DNA of 33,824 bases from Prevotella sp. (GTDB taxonomy: Bacteria > Bacteroidota > Bacteroidia > Bacteroidales > Bacteroidaceae). Positions 7,575 through 15,781 of this stretch are shown piece after piece (positions within the stretch are counted from its first letter, which is position 1; each line of letters begins with the position of its first letter). The translations under genes and the position numbers were made by a program. The stretch spans positions 1 through 33,824 of the forward strand of contig JAILBT010000036.1 in assembly GCA_024680755.1 (NCBI GenBank), written 5' to 3'. The notes beneath the pieces were generated by a model. It saw only the letters and a list, made by a program, of their open reading frames with translations, was not told where the DNA came from and ran no database searches.

Positions 7575-8387
7575 CTACATGGCAAAGGCGTTGAAGCCAC
7601 CGTCAACCACGGCCACGGTGCCTGTGACGAAGCGCGACGCGTCGGACATCAGGTAGTGTATCGTGCCGCACAGCTCTTCCGGCTCGCCCATGCGGCCGAA
7701 GGGTGTCTGGCGTATCACGTCCTGTCCGCGCTGGGTGTAGCTGCCGTCGGGGTTGGTCAGCAGGGCGCGGTTCTGCTCGGTGATGAAGAAGCCGGGCGCA
7801 ATGGCGTTGACACGTATGCCCTGACCGAATTTTTTTGCACACTCGGTGGCCATGTATGCTGTGAAATTGCTGATGCCGGCCTTGGCTGCGGCATAGCCGC
7901 ACACGCGCGTCATAGGGCGGAAGGCTGCCATCGACGAGAAATTGATGATGCTGCCGCGACCCTGCTTCACCATGGGCCGAAGGAACACCTGCGTGGGAAT
8001 GACGGTGCCGGTGAGGTTCAGTTCCAGCACGCGTGAGAACTGTGTGGCATCAAGGTCGAAGAAGGTCTTGTCGGGCGCTATGGTGGCACCGGGCATGTTG
8101 CCGCCGGCGGCGTTGAGCAGCGTATCTACACGGCCGTAGCGCTCCACTATGTAGCTGCAGTTCTGCTGCACAAGGGCGGCATCCATCACATCGGTCTTGA
8201 CAAACTCACACTGTCCGCCTTTGGCCGCGATGTCGGCAGCTATCTTCTGGCCTACGTCCTCTTTGCGTCCCATGACGATCACGATGGCCCCGTTCTGTGC
8301 CAGATAGTCTGCTATGGCGCGCCCCAGCACGCCTGTGCCGCCGGTGATGACGGTCACGTTGTCTTTGATGTCAAACAGGTTTTTCAT
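7575..8387 (-). CDS. uxuB: SDR-type D-mannonate oxidoreductase (UxuB-like)
   Basis: Cytosolic short-chain dehydrogenase, 270 residues, expected to reduce fructuronate to D-mannonate with NAD(P)H. Visible motifs are the cofactor loop TGGTGVLG (about 15-22), NAAG near 92-95, the catalytic Ser within INFSSMAAF, the YAAAK Tyr/Lys pair, and PGFF after the active site. NAAGGNMPGATIAPDKTFFDLD and the C-terminal VTGTVAVVDGGFNAF resemble the SDR form of mannonate reductase (as in B. subtilis UxuB) rather than the long-chain E. coli UxuB. It starts 94 bp after uxuA, which encodes the next step, supporting the assignment. KduD, another SDR in uronate pathways, is the main alternative. The ATG at 8387 gives MKNLFDIKDN, a typical family start. 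Confidence 0.85.
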   Translation of the reverse strand: MKNLFDIKDNVTVITGGTGVLGRAIADYLAQNGAIVIVMGRKEDVGQKIAADIAAKGGQCEFVKTDVMDAALVQQNCSYIVERYGRVDTLLNAAGGNMPGATIAPDKTFFDLDATQFSRVLELNLTGTVIPTQVFLRPMVKQGRGSIINFSSMAAFRPMTRVCGYAAAKAGISNFTAYMATECAKKFGQGIRVNAIAPGFFITEQNRALLTNPDGSYTQRGQDVIRQTPFGRMGEPEELCGTIHYLMSDASRFVTGTVAVVDGGFNAFAM

Positions 8388-8390
8388 AAG

Positions 8391-8477
8391 TGGAGTTGTG
8401 GAGTAAGGAGTTGTGGAGTATTTGGTTGTGTAGTTGTGTAGTATTTTGTTGTGTAGTATTTGATTGTGTAGTTGTGT
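8391..8477. repeat. Irregular GTTGTGKAGT repeat region in the uxuA-SDR spacer
   Basis: The 94-bp spacer is built of imperfect copies of GGAGTTGT/GGAGTA followed by GTTGTGTAGTATTT-like units. The period is not constant (about 7-15 bp), unlike the other arrays, but low complexity is obvious. Confidence 0.75.
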
Positions 8478-8481
8478 TCCT

Positions 8482-9774
8482 TTAGTCGTAAAAACCGGGT
8501 TGCTTGTAGTCTATGCCCAGTTCGCGATCTACTGTGGCCAGTATGCCCTGTACCTGTCCGAGAGCGAACATGCGCCCCAGCAGAGTGTATCCGGCGTTGT
8601 GGCCGTGGGCCGTCTCGTCGAATACGCCGCCCGTCTCGTCGGTGAAGGTCATGCCGTGGTCAACACGCATGGGCAGGCGGCGTGGCGTGCCCTGCGTGGC
8701 AGTGAGCTCGCTCTTCAGCCGTTCTTCCTTTTCAAAGATACGGGCCAGCTCTATCAGGTCGGCGCGTCCGCCCAGGTGACTGGCCTCGGTAAAGTCGCCG
8801 TTGGGGAAGATGTGGCACGAGCGCAGGTGGACGAAGTGTGTGCGTGGCGCAAACTCGCGGGCCAGCGCCACCACATCGTTGTAGGCACCTGCCGACAGGC
8901 TGCCGGCACAGAAGGTGAGACCGTTGTGGGGATTGGGCACAGCGTCGAGCAGCCATCGGATGTCGTCGCGTGTGCGCACAATGCGTGGCAGACCCAGAAT
9001 CTCGATGGGTGGGTCGTCGGGGTGGACGCACATATCCATGTCGCACTCGTCGCAGGTGGGCATGATGGCCTCAAGAAAATATCTCATGTTCTGCCGCAGA
9101 CGGTCCTTGTCTATATCCTTGTAGAGGTCGAGAAACCTGCGGAACTTTTCCACCGGTTCCCTGTCGCCGTCGGAGAAGTTGCCGCTGACGAAGCCCTGTG
9201 TCTTGATGACGATGTTTTCCACCAGCTCATGGTCTTTGGCGGGTGTCATGGTTGTGGCCAGGGCATCGGCTTCGGCCAGCACGTCGCGCCCTGCGCCATA
9301 GCCTTCGTGGAAGCGGAAGTCGGCCCACTGCTGGCGTGCGCCGGGGCGCTTCAGTATGTAGATGTCGAAATAGGCAAACTCCGAGTAGCTGAAAAACAGG
9401 TTAGAGGCACCATTAGGGTTGGGGTGCAGCAGGTCTGTGCGGGCCCAGTCGAGCACGGGCATGAAGTTGTAGCAGACGGTGTGTATGCCTTCTGCCGACA
9501 GGTTGCGCAGGCTCTGTTTGTACACCTCTATCTGTTCGTCGCGGTCCGGGCCGCCATACTTGATGGTCTCCACCACGGGCAGCGACTCCACCACGCTCCA
9601 TCGCATGCCGTAGCTCTCAATGTAGTGGCGCAGGTTGCGTATCTGTTCGCGGGTCCACACCTGACCAAGGGGCACGTCGTGAAGGGCCGTTACGATGCCC
9701 TCCACACCTATCTGTCTGAGCATGGCAAGGGTTATCTTGTCCTTCTTGCCAAACCATCTCCATGTTCTTTCCAT
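8482..9774 (-). CDS. uxuA: D-mannonate dehydratase
   Basis: Dehydrates D-mannonate to 2-keto-3-deoxygluconate in the cytosolic hexuronate pathway. The 430-residue protein matches UxuA throughout: N-terminal MERTWRWFGKKDKI, WSVVESLPV, CYNFMPVLDWARTDL, the metal-binding MCVHPDDPP, FCAGSLSAG, FVHLRS and LPMRVDHG. Length equals the larger (Bacteroidetes/proteobacterial) class of about 390-430 residues. It is preceded by argF' with a 28-bp gap and followed by the UxuB-like SDR, all leftward. No promoter consensus was found in the short gap, so it may be read through from the argF' side (inference). Confidence 0.95.
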   Translation of the reverse strand: MERTWRWFGKKDKITLAMLRQIGVEGIVTALHDVPLGQVWTREQIRNLRHYIESYGMRWSVVESLPVVETIKYGGPDRDEQIEVYKQSLRNLSAEGIHTVCYNFMPVLDWARTDLLHPNPNGASNLFFSYSEFAYFDIYILKRPGARQQWADFRFHEGYGAGRDVLAEADALATTMTPAKDHELVENIVIKTQGFVSGNFSDGDREPVEKFRRFLDLYKDIDKDRLRQNMRYFLEAIMPTCDECDMDMCVHPDDPPIEILGLPRIVRTRDDIRWLLDAVPNPHNGLTFCAGSLSAGAYNDVVALAREFAPRTHFVHLRSCHIFPNGDFTEASHLGGRADLIELARIFEKEERLKSELTATQGTPRRLPMRVDHGMTFTDETGGVFDETAHGHNAGYTLLGRMFALGQVQGILATVDRELGIDYKQPGFYD

Positions 9775-9802
9775 CAGTGTTCTGTTTATGTTTTGTTGGT
9801 TG

Positions 9803-10768
9803 TCAAATGCTTTCCAGCATCCGCTTTATGACTACCTGTGCTGAAATCTCGCGGTTGGCCGCCTCGGGAATGACCAGCGAGCGTGGCCCTTCGATGACGT
9901 CGTCGGTCACGATCAGCCCGCGTCGCACAGGCAGGCAGTGCATGAAGAAGGCGTTGTCTGTCCACGACATGTGCTGTTCATCTACCGTCCACGACGCGTC
10001 GCGGCTTGTTATCTTTCCATAGTCGGCCGGCGATGTCACGCCCGGGTTGCTCCAGTTCTTGGCATAGATGAAGTGGGCCCCGTCAAAGGCTTTGCGCTGG
10101 TCGTACTCTATCGTGGCTCCGCTGCAGAAGCGCTGGTCCAGCTCGTAGCCCTCGGGGTGTGTTATCACAAGGTCAACGTCGGGTGCAGCCAGCATCCACT
10201 GTGCGAAGCTGTTTGGCACGGCCTGCGGCAGGGCGCGGCAGTGTGGCGCCCATGTCAGCACCACCTTAGGTCGCTCCACGGGTTTGTGCTCCTCGATAGT
10301 GATGAGGTCGGCAAAGGCTTGCAGCGGGTGGACGGTGGCTGTCTCCATAGCAAAGACGGGGCGGCCGCTGTAGCGCACAAACTGCCGGACGACGGTCTCG
10401 GCGTAGTCGCGGTCGCGGTCTGTCAGGCCGGCAAACGAGCGCACGCCTATCAGGTCGCAGTAGCAGCCCATCACGGGGATGGCCTCCAGCAGGTGTTCGC
10501 TCTTGTCGCCGTCCATGACTACACCGCGCTCAGTCTCCAGTTTCCATGCGCCGGCGTTCACGTCGAGCACGATGACGTTCAGCCCCAGGTTCATGGCGGC
10601 CTTCTGCGTGCTGAGTCGCGTGCGCAGCGAGTTATTGAAGAAAATCATCAGCAACGTCTTGTTCTTGCCAAGATGCTGGTGGCCGAAACGGTTGCGCTTC
10701 AGCTCTTGTGCTTCGTCCAGTGCCTGGCGCAGGTCGCCCAGGTCTTCCACGTTGAAAAATGTCTTCAT
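9803..10768 (-). CDS. argF': N-succinylornithine-type carbamoyltransferase (argF')
   Basis: Arginine biosynthesis: transfers carbamoyl from carbamoyl phosphate to an N-acylated ornithine. I place the start at the ATG at 10768 (MKTFFNVEDLGDL), 18 codons inside the longest open frame, because it matches the family N-terminus; length is then 321 residues. The carbamoyl-phosphate loop reads NNSLRTR (about 45-51), and HPLQAFADL, FMHCLPVRR and PEAANREIS are all present. This is the Bacteroidetes transcarbamylase group that uses N-succinylornithine. Residue 90, which controls succinyl versus acetyl choice, is Ser here (DGDKSEHLL), where I recall Pro in the B. fragilis enzyme. The gene follows proA by 81 bp and is followed by uxuA. 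Confidence 0.93.
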   Translation of the reverse strand: MKTFFNVEDLGDLRQALDEAQELKRNRFGHQHLGKNKTLLMIFFNNSLRTRLSTQKAAMNLGLNVIVLDVNAGAWKLETERGVVMDGDKSEHLLEAIPVMGCYCDLIGVRSFAGLTDRDRDYAETVVRQFVRYSGRPVFAMETATVHPLQAFADLITIEEHKPVERPKVVLTWAPHCRALPQAVPNSFAQWMLAAPDVDLVITHPEGYELDQRFCSGATIEYDQRKAFDGAHFIYAKNWSNPGVTSPADYGKITSRDASWTVDEQHMSWTDNAFFMHCLPVRRGLIVTDDVIEGPRSLVIPEAANREISAQVVIKRMLESI

Positions 10769-10807
10769 GCTATGATATGGTTTTCGGGTATCTGGTTTCG
10801 TGTTTTG

Positions 10808-10859
10808 GCTCTCAGCTCTCACACCTCTCTCATCTCTCTCAGTTTTTTTTCACTCTCTC
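10808..10859 (-). repeat. TGAGAG-type degenerate repeat between proA and argF'
   Basis: Read on the minus strand this is a run of TGAGAGAGA, TGAGAGAGG, TGTGAGAGC and TGAGAGCC units interrupted by an A8 tract. It fills most of the 81-bp spacer and overlaps the last codons of proA. Confidence 0.7.
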
Positions 10860-12160
10860 GTCTGCCCGTTGCCTTCGATTAGCCATTTGTATGTGCATAT
10901 CTCCCTGAGTCCCATCGGGCCGCGTGCGCCCAGCTTCTGTGTAGAGATGCCTATCTCGGCCCCCAGTCCAAACTGTGCTCCGTCGGTGAACGATGTCGGG
11001 GCGTTCCAATAGACGCAGGCTGCATCCACCTGGCTTTGAAACTGGTGTGCGGCTTCAGCGTCGCCGGTCACGATGGCCTCGCTGTGGCCGGAGCCGTAGC
11101 GCGCTATGTGGTCCAGAGCCTGCTGAAGACCATCTACGGTGCGTATGGCCATCTTGTAGTCCATGAACTCCGTGCCGAAACTCTCCGTGGTGGCATGTTG
11201 CAGCAGTGCCGACGGATAGCTGCCGCAGAGCGATGTGTATGCCTGCTCGTCGGCATAGATGGTGACGTCTTTCGAGGCCAGGGGGCCACATATAATATTA
11301 AGCTGTGGCAGAAGAGCCTTGTGCACGATGAGGCAGTCGAGCGCGTTGCACACGCTGACGCGTCGTGTCTTGGCGTTCAGCACGATGCGTGCGGCCATGC
11401 CGATGTCGGCCGCACGGTCAACGTATGTGTTGACCACGCCGGCGCCGGTCTCTATCACGGGCACCTTGGCCGTCTGCCGCACGAAGTCGATCAGGCTGCG
11501 CGAGCCGCGCGGAATGACCAGGTCCACCTGTCCCACGGCAGCGAGCAGCTGGGCCGTGGCCTCGTGGGTGGCGGGCAGCAGCTGCACGGCGTCGGGGCAG
11601 ATGGCGTGGCGCTGCAACACGCCGCGTATCAGCTCCACGCCGGCCCTGTTGCTCAGGTCGGCATCCCTGCCGCCTTTCAGCAGACAGGCGTTGCCGCTCT
11701 TGAAGCAGAGCGAGAACACGTCGTAGGTCACGTTGGGCCGTGCCTCATACACAATGCCGATGACCCCGAAAGGCACCGATCGCTTCGTCAGCCTCATACC
11801 GTTGGGCAGGGTGCGCTCTTCCAGGGTCTGCATCAGTGGCGACGGCAGCATGGCCACATGCCTCATGTCTGAGGCAATGCTTGCGAGGCGTGCCGCTGTC
11901 AGCTGCAGCCGGTCGTAGAGTGGGTTGTCGCTCGCCATGCGGTCCAGGTCATGCCTGTTGGCCTCAAGCAGCTCGGCGTGTCTGCTGTCTATCTCGTCGG
12001 CCACGTCAAGCAGAACGCGCCGACGCTCGTCGTCGCTCAGCAGGGCAATGGACCGCGCCGCCGCACGCGCACGTCCGAACATGTCCATGACGTTTGAGCC
12101 GGCGTTTGGCTCTGTGTGGTTGGCTGGTGCTGCAGGGCATTGCATAGTGGCTGTCGTCAT
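10850..12160 (-). CDS. proA: Gamma-glutamyl phosphate reductase
   Basis: Second step of proline synthesis: NADPH-dependent reduction of gamma-glutamyl phosphate to glutamate-5-semialdehyde. The start is set at the ATG at 12160 ([10 protein letters not shown]), because the upstream extension of the open frame crosses a good promoter; MQCP at 12145 is an alternative. The 436-residue protein has [16 protein letters not shown], the nucleotide-binding KGGRDA, VIPRGS, the active-site cysteine in RVSVCNALD, and [24 protein letters not shown] near the C-terminus. The first 25 residues are poorly conserved and make it slightly longer than E. coli ProA (417). proB, often adjacent in the group, is not present upstream; the divergent esterase gene is there instead. 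Confidence 0.96.
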   Translation of the reverse strand: MTTATMQCPAAPANHTEPNAGSNVMDMFGRARAAARSIALLSDDERRRVLLDVADEIDSRHAELLEANRHDLDRMASDNPLYDRLQLTAARLASIASDMRHVAMLPSPLMQTLEERTLPNGMRLTKRSVPFGVIGIVYEARPNVTYDVFSLCFKSGNACLLKGGRDADLSNRAGVELIRGVLQRHAICPDAVQLLPATHEATAQLLAAVGQVDLVIPRGSRSLIDFVRQTAKVPVIETGAGVVNTYVDRAADIGMAARIVLNAKTRRVSVCNALDCLIVHKALLPQLNIICGPLASKDVTIYADEQAYTSLCGSYPSALLQHATTESFGTEFMDYKMAIRTVDGLQQALDHIARYGSGHSEAIVTGDAEAAHQFQSQVDAACVYWNAPTSFTDGAQFGLGAEIGISTQKLGARGPMGLREICTYKWLIEGNGQTRE

Positions 12161-12196
12161 CTTCTGTTGCTTATTAAGTTCTTGAAAAACATGCCG

Positions 12197-12227
12197 CAAA
12201 GGTACATTAAAGCCGGCATACGGCAAA
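12197..12227 (-). promoter_or_regulatory. Bacteroidetes-type promoter for proA
   Basis: On the minus strand TTTG (12224-12227), a 19-bp spacer and TACCTTTG (12197-12204) match the TTTG/TAnnTTTG consensus. The predicted leader to the ATG at 12160 is about 30 nt. It rules out the longer proA frame starting at 12427. Confidence 0.8.
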
Positions 12228-12276
12228 GGAAATGCTGCATTTTTTATTATTTTATGGAAAAAGTTTTTACTGTTCT

Positions 12277-12308
12277 TTTGTGTAGTCCGGCATTTTTGTG
12301 TAAGTTTG
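12277..12308 (+). promoter_or_regulatory. Bacteroidetes-type promoter for the CE12-like esterase
   Basis: TTTG (12277-12280), 20 bp, then TAAGTTTG (12301-12308). The leader to the ATG at 12357 is about 40 nt. With the proA promoter it forms a compact divergent control region of about 110 bp. Confidence 0.8.
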
Positions 12309-12356
12309 CAGCCGAAATAAAAAACGTATGCCAGAAACAAAACATAATTGCATCTG

Positions 12357-13592
12357 ATGAAAAAACTGCTATCGCTGCTGGCTTTGCTGCCAGTGGCAGC
12401 TCTTGGACAGACTTTCGACTTCGACATGACTCATGCTCAGCCTGTGTATGACGCTGGTGTGGGCTATGGCTATGACATCCTTGGCGCACCTGCGGCCAAG
12501 ACAGTGGCTCCGTTCTATTTCTCGGTCAAGGTGCCCGACGGCAACTACAAGGTGCGCGTGGTGTTGGGGTCGAAAAAGAGAAACGCCGAGACCACGGTGC
12601 GCGCCGAGAGCCGGCGTCTGATGGTGCACAACTGTGAGACGCTGCGGGGCAAGACAGCCACCTACGAGTTTGTTGTGAACAAGCGCTCGCCATATATCAA
12701 CGAGAAAGACCGTGTGCGCATCAAGGACCGCGAGAAAGACTATCTGACATGGGACGAGAAGCTGACGCTGGAGTTCAGCGGCGACGCCCCGGCCGTGCAG
12801 AGCATCCATATAGAGCGTGACGACACATGTCCCACCATCTACCTGTGTGGCAATTCTACCGTTGTGGACCAGAACTATGAACCGTGGGCCTCGTGGGGAC
12901 AGATGTTCACCCGGTGGTGGAACGAGAACGTCAGCGTGGCCAACTATGCCGAGAGCGGGCTGACGGCCCGCACTTTCCTGGCGCAGGGACGGCTCGACAA
13001 GATACTGACCACGCTCAAGCAGGGCGACCTCGTCATCTGCGAGTTTGGCCACAACGACGAGAAGGAACATCGCCCCGGCGACGGCGCATGGTATCATTAC
13101 ACCTATCTGCTGAAGACCTTTATAGACAATGTTCGCGCGAAGCAGGCCGACATCGTCTTCTGCACACCCACGCAGCGCCGCTTCTTCGACGACGACCGCA
13201 AGACCATCAAGAACACCCACGGCGACTTCCCCGCAGCGATGAAGAGAGTGGCCGAGCGCGAGGGCGTGCCCGTGATAGACCTTAACCAGATGACCAAGGT
13301 CTTCTTCGAGACGCTGGGCTACGACGGCAGCAAACGCGCGCTGGTACACTACGCCGCCGGCACATGGCCAGGGCAAGAGACGGCGTTGAGCGACAACACT
13401 CATTTCAATCCCTACGGTGCATACGAGGTGGCTAAGATGGTGGTCATGGGCATGAAGGAGCTACGACTGCCCATCACGCAGAACCTGCGAGCCGATTTCA
13501 CCGTCTTTTCGCCCGCCGTGCCCGACGCGTACGAAACCTTCAAGTGGGTGCCGGCCCAGCGCTTCGAGATAAAGAAGCCCGACGGAAACTGA
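12357..13592 (+). CDS. Secreted CE12-like rhamnogalacturonan acetylesterase (SGNH hydrolase)
   Basis: Predicted to remove acetyl groups from the rhamnogalacturonan I backbone of pectin. The 411 residues start with a signal peptide ([17 protein letters not shown], cleavage before Q18). Residues about 19-155 form a beta-rich domain ([23 protein letters not shown]) that precedes the hydrolase in many family members. The SGNH hydrolase follows with S167 in CGNSTVVD, the G201 region, N233 in GHNDE, and D346/H349 in [10 protein letters not shown]. The ATG at 12357 is preferred over an upstream TTG because the signal peptide begins there and the promoter is well placed. Although divergent from the catabolic genes, it shares their pectin theme. 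Its stop overlaps a heptamer repeat that runs into the start of wzm. Confidence 0.88.
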   Translation: MKKLLSLLALLPVAALGQTFDFDMTHAQPVYDAGVGYGYDILGAPAAKTVAPFYFSVKVPDGNYKVRVVLGSKKRNAETTVRAESRRLMVHNCETLRGKTATYEFVVNKRSPYINEKDRVRIKDREKDYLTWDEKLTLEFSGDAPAVQSIHIERDDTCPTIYLCGNSTVVDQNYEPWASWGQMFTRWWNENVSVANYAESGLTARTFLAQGRLDKILTTLKQGDLVICEFGHNDEKEHRPGDGAWYHYTYLLKTFIDNVRAKQADIVFCTPTQRRFFDDDRKTIKNTHGDFPAAMKRVAEREGVPVIDLNQMTKVFFETLGYDGSKRALVHYAAGTWPGQETALSDNTHFNPYGAYEVAKMVVMGMKELRLPITQNLRADFTVFSPAVPDAYETFKWVPAQRFEIKKPDGN

Positions 13593-13617
13593 GAGCTGAG
13601 ATTTGAGAATAGAGAAT
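13590..13617 (+). repeat. Heptamer repeat (TGAGAGC-like, 4 copies) bridging a stop and a start codon
   Basis: TGAGAGC, TGAGATT, TGAGAAT, AGAGAAT. The first unit begins with the TGA stop of the esterase gene and the last provides the AT of the wzm ATG (13616-13618). The whole intercistronic gap is therefore repeat. Confidence 0.75.
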
Positions 13618-14476
13618 GACATCGATGAATAAAGACTGGGACATCGTCATCACCAACAGGAGTCGCCTGCTGAATATCGACCTTGGCGAGGTGTGGCGCT
13701 ACCGCGACTTGCTGGCCATGTATGTGAAGCGCGACATCGTCACCTTCTACAAGCAAACCGTCCTCGGCCCGCTGTGGTTTGTGCTGCAACCGCTGATGAC
13801 CACCGTCATGTTTATGTTTGTCTTTGGCGGCATTGCTGGCATATCGACCGACGGCATACCCCAGGCCGTTTTCTATCTCGGCGGACTGGTCTGCTGGAAC
13901 TATTTCCAGGACTGCCTCAGCAAGTGCTCTGACACATTCAACGCCAATCAGCAGATTTTCGGCAAGGTATATTTCCCCAGGCTGGTGGTGCCGTTGAGCA
14001 TTGTCATCAGCAACCTGATAAAGATGGGCATACAGCTGGTGCTGTTCCTTGTTGTCTATTTCTATTATTTTGCCACTGGCGTTGATTTCCACGCCAACGC
14101 CGCTCTTTTGCTTCTGCCTCTGCTCGTGGCAATGCTGGGTGGGCTGGGCCTCGGCTTTGGCATGATAATCTCTTCGATGACGACCAAGTATCGCGACCTG
14201 CGTTTTCTCATCACGTTCGGCATACAACTGTGGATGTATGCCACCCCCGTGATTTATCCCCTGTCAGTGATGAAACATTCCTACCCGCAGTATGTGTGGC
14301 TGCTGGTGGCCAATCCGCTGACGGCCATACTTGAGACCTTCAAGTATGCCTTCACGGGTGTGGGCGAGTTCAGCTGGCTCTATCTGGGCTACAGCCTATG
14401 CTTCACGGCTGTGGTCTTGCTGCTGGGCATCGTTATCTTCAACCGTGTGCAACGCAACTTTATGGATGTCATTTAA
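13616..14476 (+). CDS. wzm: Polysaccharide ABC transporter permease
   Basis: Inner-membrane subunit of an ABC-2-type exporter for capsule or O-antigen chains. The 286-residue protein has the cytoplasmic N-terminal helix typical of Wzm/KpsM (RYRDLLAMYVKRDIVTFYKQTVLGPLWFVLQP), about six membrane segments, the conserved TTKYRDLRFLITFGIQLWMYATPVIYP stretch and a C-terminal FNRVQRNFMDVI that fits the family. It is followed after 10 bp by the ATPase gene wzt, an obligate pair. The 23-bp gap to the esterase gene has no promoter, so the transporter may be read through from the esterase promoter or from a site inside that gene (inference). Confidence 0.93.
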   Translation: MTSMNKDWDIVITNRSRLLNIDLGEVWRYRDLLAMYVKRDIVTFYKQTVLGPLWFVLQPLMTTVMFMFVFGGIAGISTDGIPQAVFYLGGLVCWNYFQDCLSKCSDTFNANQQIFGKVYFPRLVVPLSIVISNLIKMGIQLVLFLVVYFYYFATGVDFHANAALLLLPLLVAMLGGLGLGFGMIISSMTTKYRDLRFLITFGIQLWMYATPVIYPLSVMKHSYPQYVWLLVANPLTAILETFKYAFTGVGEFSWLYLGYSLCFTAVVLLLGIVIFNRVQRNFMDVI

Positions 14477-14486
14477 GTCAGAGACA

Positions 14487-15749
14487 ATGAGCAACACCGT
14501 CATCGAGTTTAATCACATAGGGAAGCAATACATTCTCGGCACGATAGGCACCGGCACCCTGAGCCAGGACCTGAACCGCTGGTGGGCGCGTGTGCGTGGC
14601 AGGGAAGACCCCTACCTGAAGATAGGCGAGACCAACGACCGCACGCAGCGTGGCGAGAGCCGTTTCGTCTGGGCCTTGCGCGACATCAGCTTCAGCGTGG
14701 AGCAGGGCGACGTGGTGGGCATCGTGGGAAAGAACGGTGCAGGTAAGTCAACGTTGTTGAAGATACTGTCGCGTGTTACGTCGCCCACCACGGGCGACAT
14801 CAGGATTCGCGGGCGCATTGCCTCCTTGCTCGAGGTGGGCACGGGCTTCCACCCAGAGATGACGGGCCGCGAGAACATCTTCATGAACGGCTCCATCATG
14901 GGCATGACCAAGGCTGAGATACGCAGCAAGCTGGACGAGATAGTTGAATTTGCAGGCGTGGCCAAATATGTCGATACACCGGTGAAGCGCTACTCGTCGG
15001 GCATGATGGTGCGCCTGGGCTTTGCCATCGCCGCCCACCTGGAGCCGGAGATACTGGTTGTGGATGAGGTGCTGGCCGTGGGCGATGCTGAGTTTCAGAA
15101 GAAAGCCATCGGCAAGATGCAGGACGTGTCGAAAGGCGAGGGCCGCACTGTGCTCTTCGTCAGCCACAACATGGCGGCCGTGCGCAGCCTCTGCACCCGT
15201 GGCGTACTGCTGAAGAACGGCACGGTGGACTATATTGGCACTATACCCGACACGCTCAACCGCTATCTGAAGGCTGACGACGGGCAGCAGGAAGGCAGGA
15301 TAATAGACAATATAAAATGGAAAAAATCCACCATCAGCATTAGCAGAATATCCATCAATGGCAGTGAGCAGTCCTTCTCGCTGATAAAGAACGGGCAGCA
15401 GACGCTTGACATCGTTATCGAAGGCAATAGCACCGAAGACATTACCTACGACATCATGATGGTAATGAAGAGCAAGGAGGGTGTGCCATTGGCCACCTTC
15501 GCTCCCGGCCACTATATGGGCGACATACGGCATCTGCCAAAAGGTGAGTTTTCCATTCATCGCAGGGTAAATCTGCCTAAAATACTCACAAAGGGCATTG
15601 TCAATGTTGACCTGAGCATACATCACCCGATGGTGGAGTATTATTTCCGGGCCCCCAACTGCTGTGTGTTAGAGTGTGAGGGTTTCCAGAGTGGTTTTGG
15701 CCGCACCATGAACCAGGACAGTTGCGGCTTCATAGGCCTGGAAGACTGA
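14487..15749 (+). CDS. wzt: Polysaccharide ABC transporter ATP-binding protein with C-terminal carbohydrate-binding domain
   Basis: Drives export of a finished glycan by Wzm. The start is the ATG at 14487 (MSNTVIEFNHIGKQY), 10 bp after wzm. The 420 residues contain Walker A GKNGAGKST (81-89), the Q-loop region, the signature YSSGM (169-173), Walker B ILVVDE (189-194) and the H-loop H227. Residues about 255-420 form a Wzt_C-like beta domain, which in Wzt proteins recognises the modified end of the cognate O-polysaccharide. DNA for that domain (from about 15296) is visibly AT-richer than the ATPase part, which suggests domain exchange to suit the local glycan. The C-terminal domain points to chain-terminus recognition rather than a KpsT-type capsule transporter. 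Confidence 0.93.
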   Translation: MSNTVIEFNHIGKQYILGTIGTGTLSQDLNRWWARVRGREDPYLKIGETNDRTQRGESRFVWALRDISFSVEQGDVVGIVGKNGAGKSTLLKILSRVTSPTTGDIRIRGRIASLLEVGTGFHPEMTGRENIFMNGSIMGMTKAEIRSKLDEIVEFAGVAKYVDTPVKRYSSGMMVRLGFAIAAHLEPEILVVDEVLAVGDAEFQKKAIGKMQDVSKGEGRTVLFVSHNMAAVRSLCTRGVLLKNGTVDYIGTIPDTLNRYLKADDGQQEGRIIDNIKWKKSTISISRISINGSEQSFSLIKNGQQTLDIVIEGNSTEDITYDIMMVMKSKEGVPLATFAPGHYMGDIRHLPKGEFSIHRRVNLPKILTKGIVNVDLSIHHPMVEYYFRAPNCCVLECEGFQSGFGRTMNQDSCGFIGLED

Positions 15750-15767
15750 AGGCCCGAAGCAGTGTAA

Positions 15768-15776
15768 GGGGGGGGG
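15768..15776 (+). repeat. G9 homopolymer just before a start codon
   Basis: Nine consecutive G residues end 5 bp before the ATG at 15782, in the position of a ribosome-binding site, in the gap after wzt. It is the longest G run noticed in the window and could vary in length by slippage. Confidence 0.9.
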
Positions 15777-15781
15777 AAACT

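Noticed and set aside
8464..9831. Plus-strand open frame of 455 codons opposite uxuA
   Set aside because: Antisense shadow of uxuA; no family features and no promoter or start context.
12161..12427. N-terminal extension of ProA to 12427
   Set aside because: It would cross the proA promoter and the divergent esterase promoter, and its sequence has no similarity to ProA.
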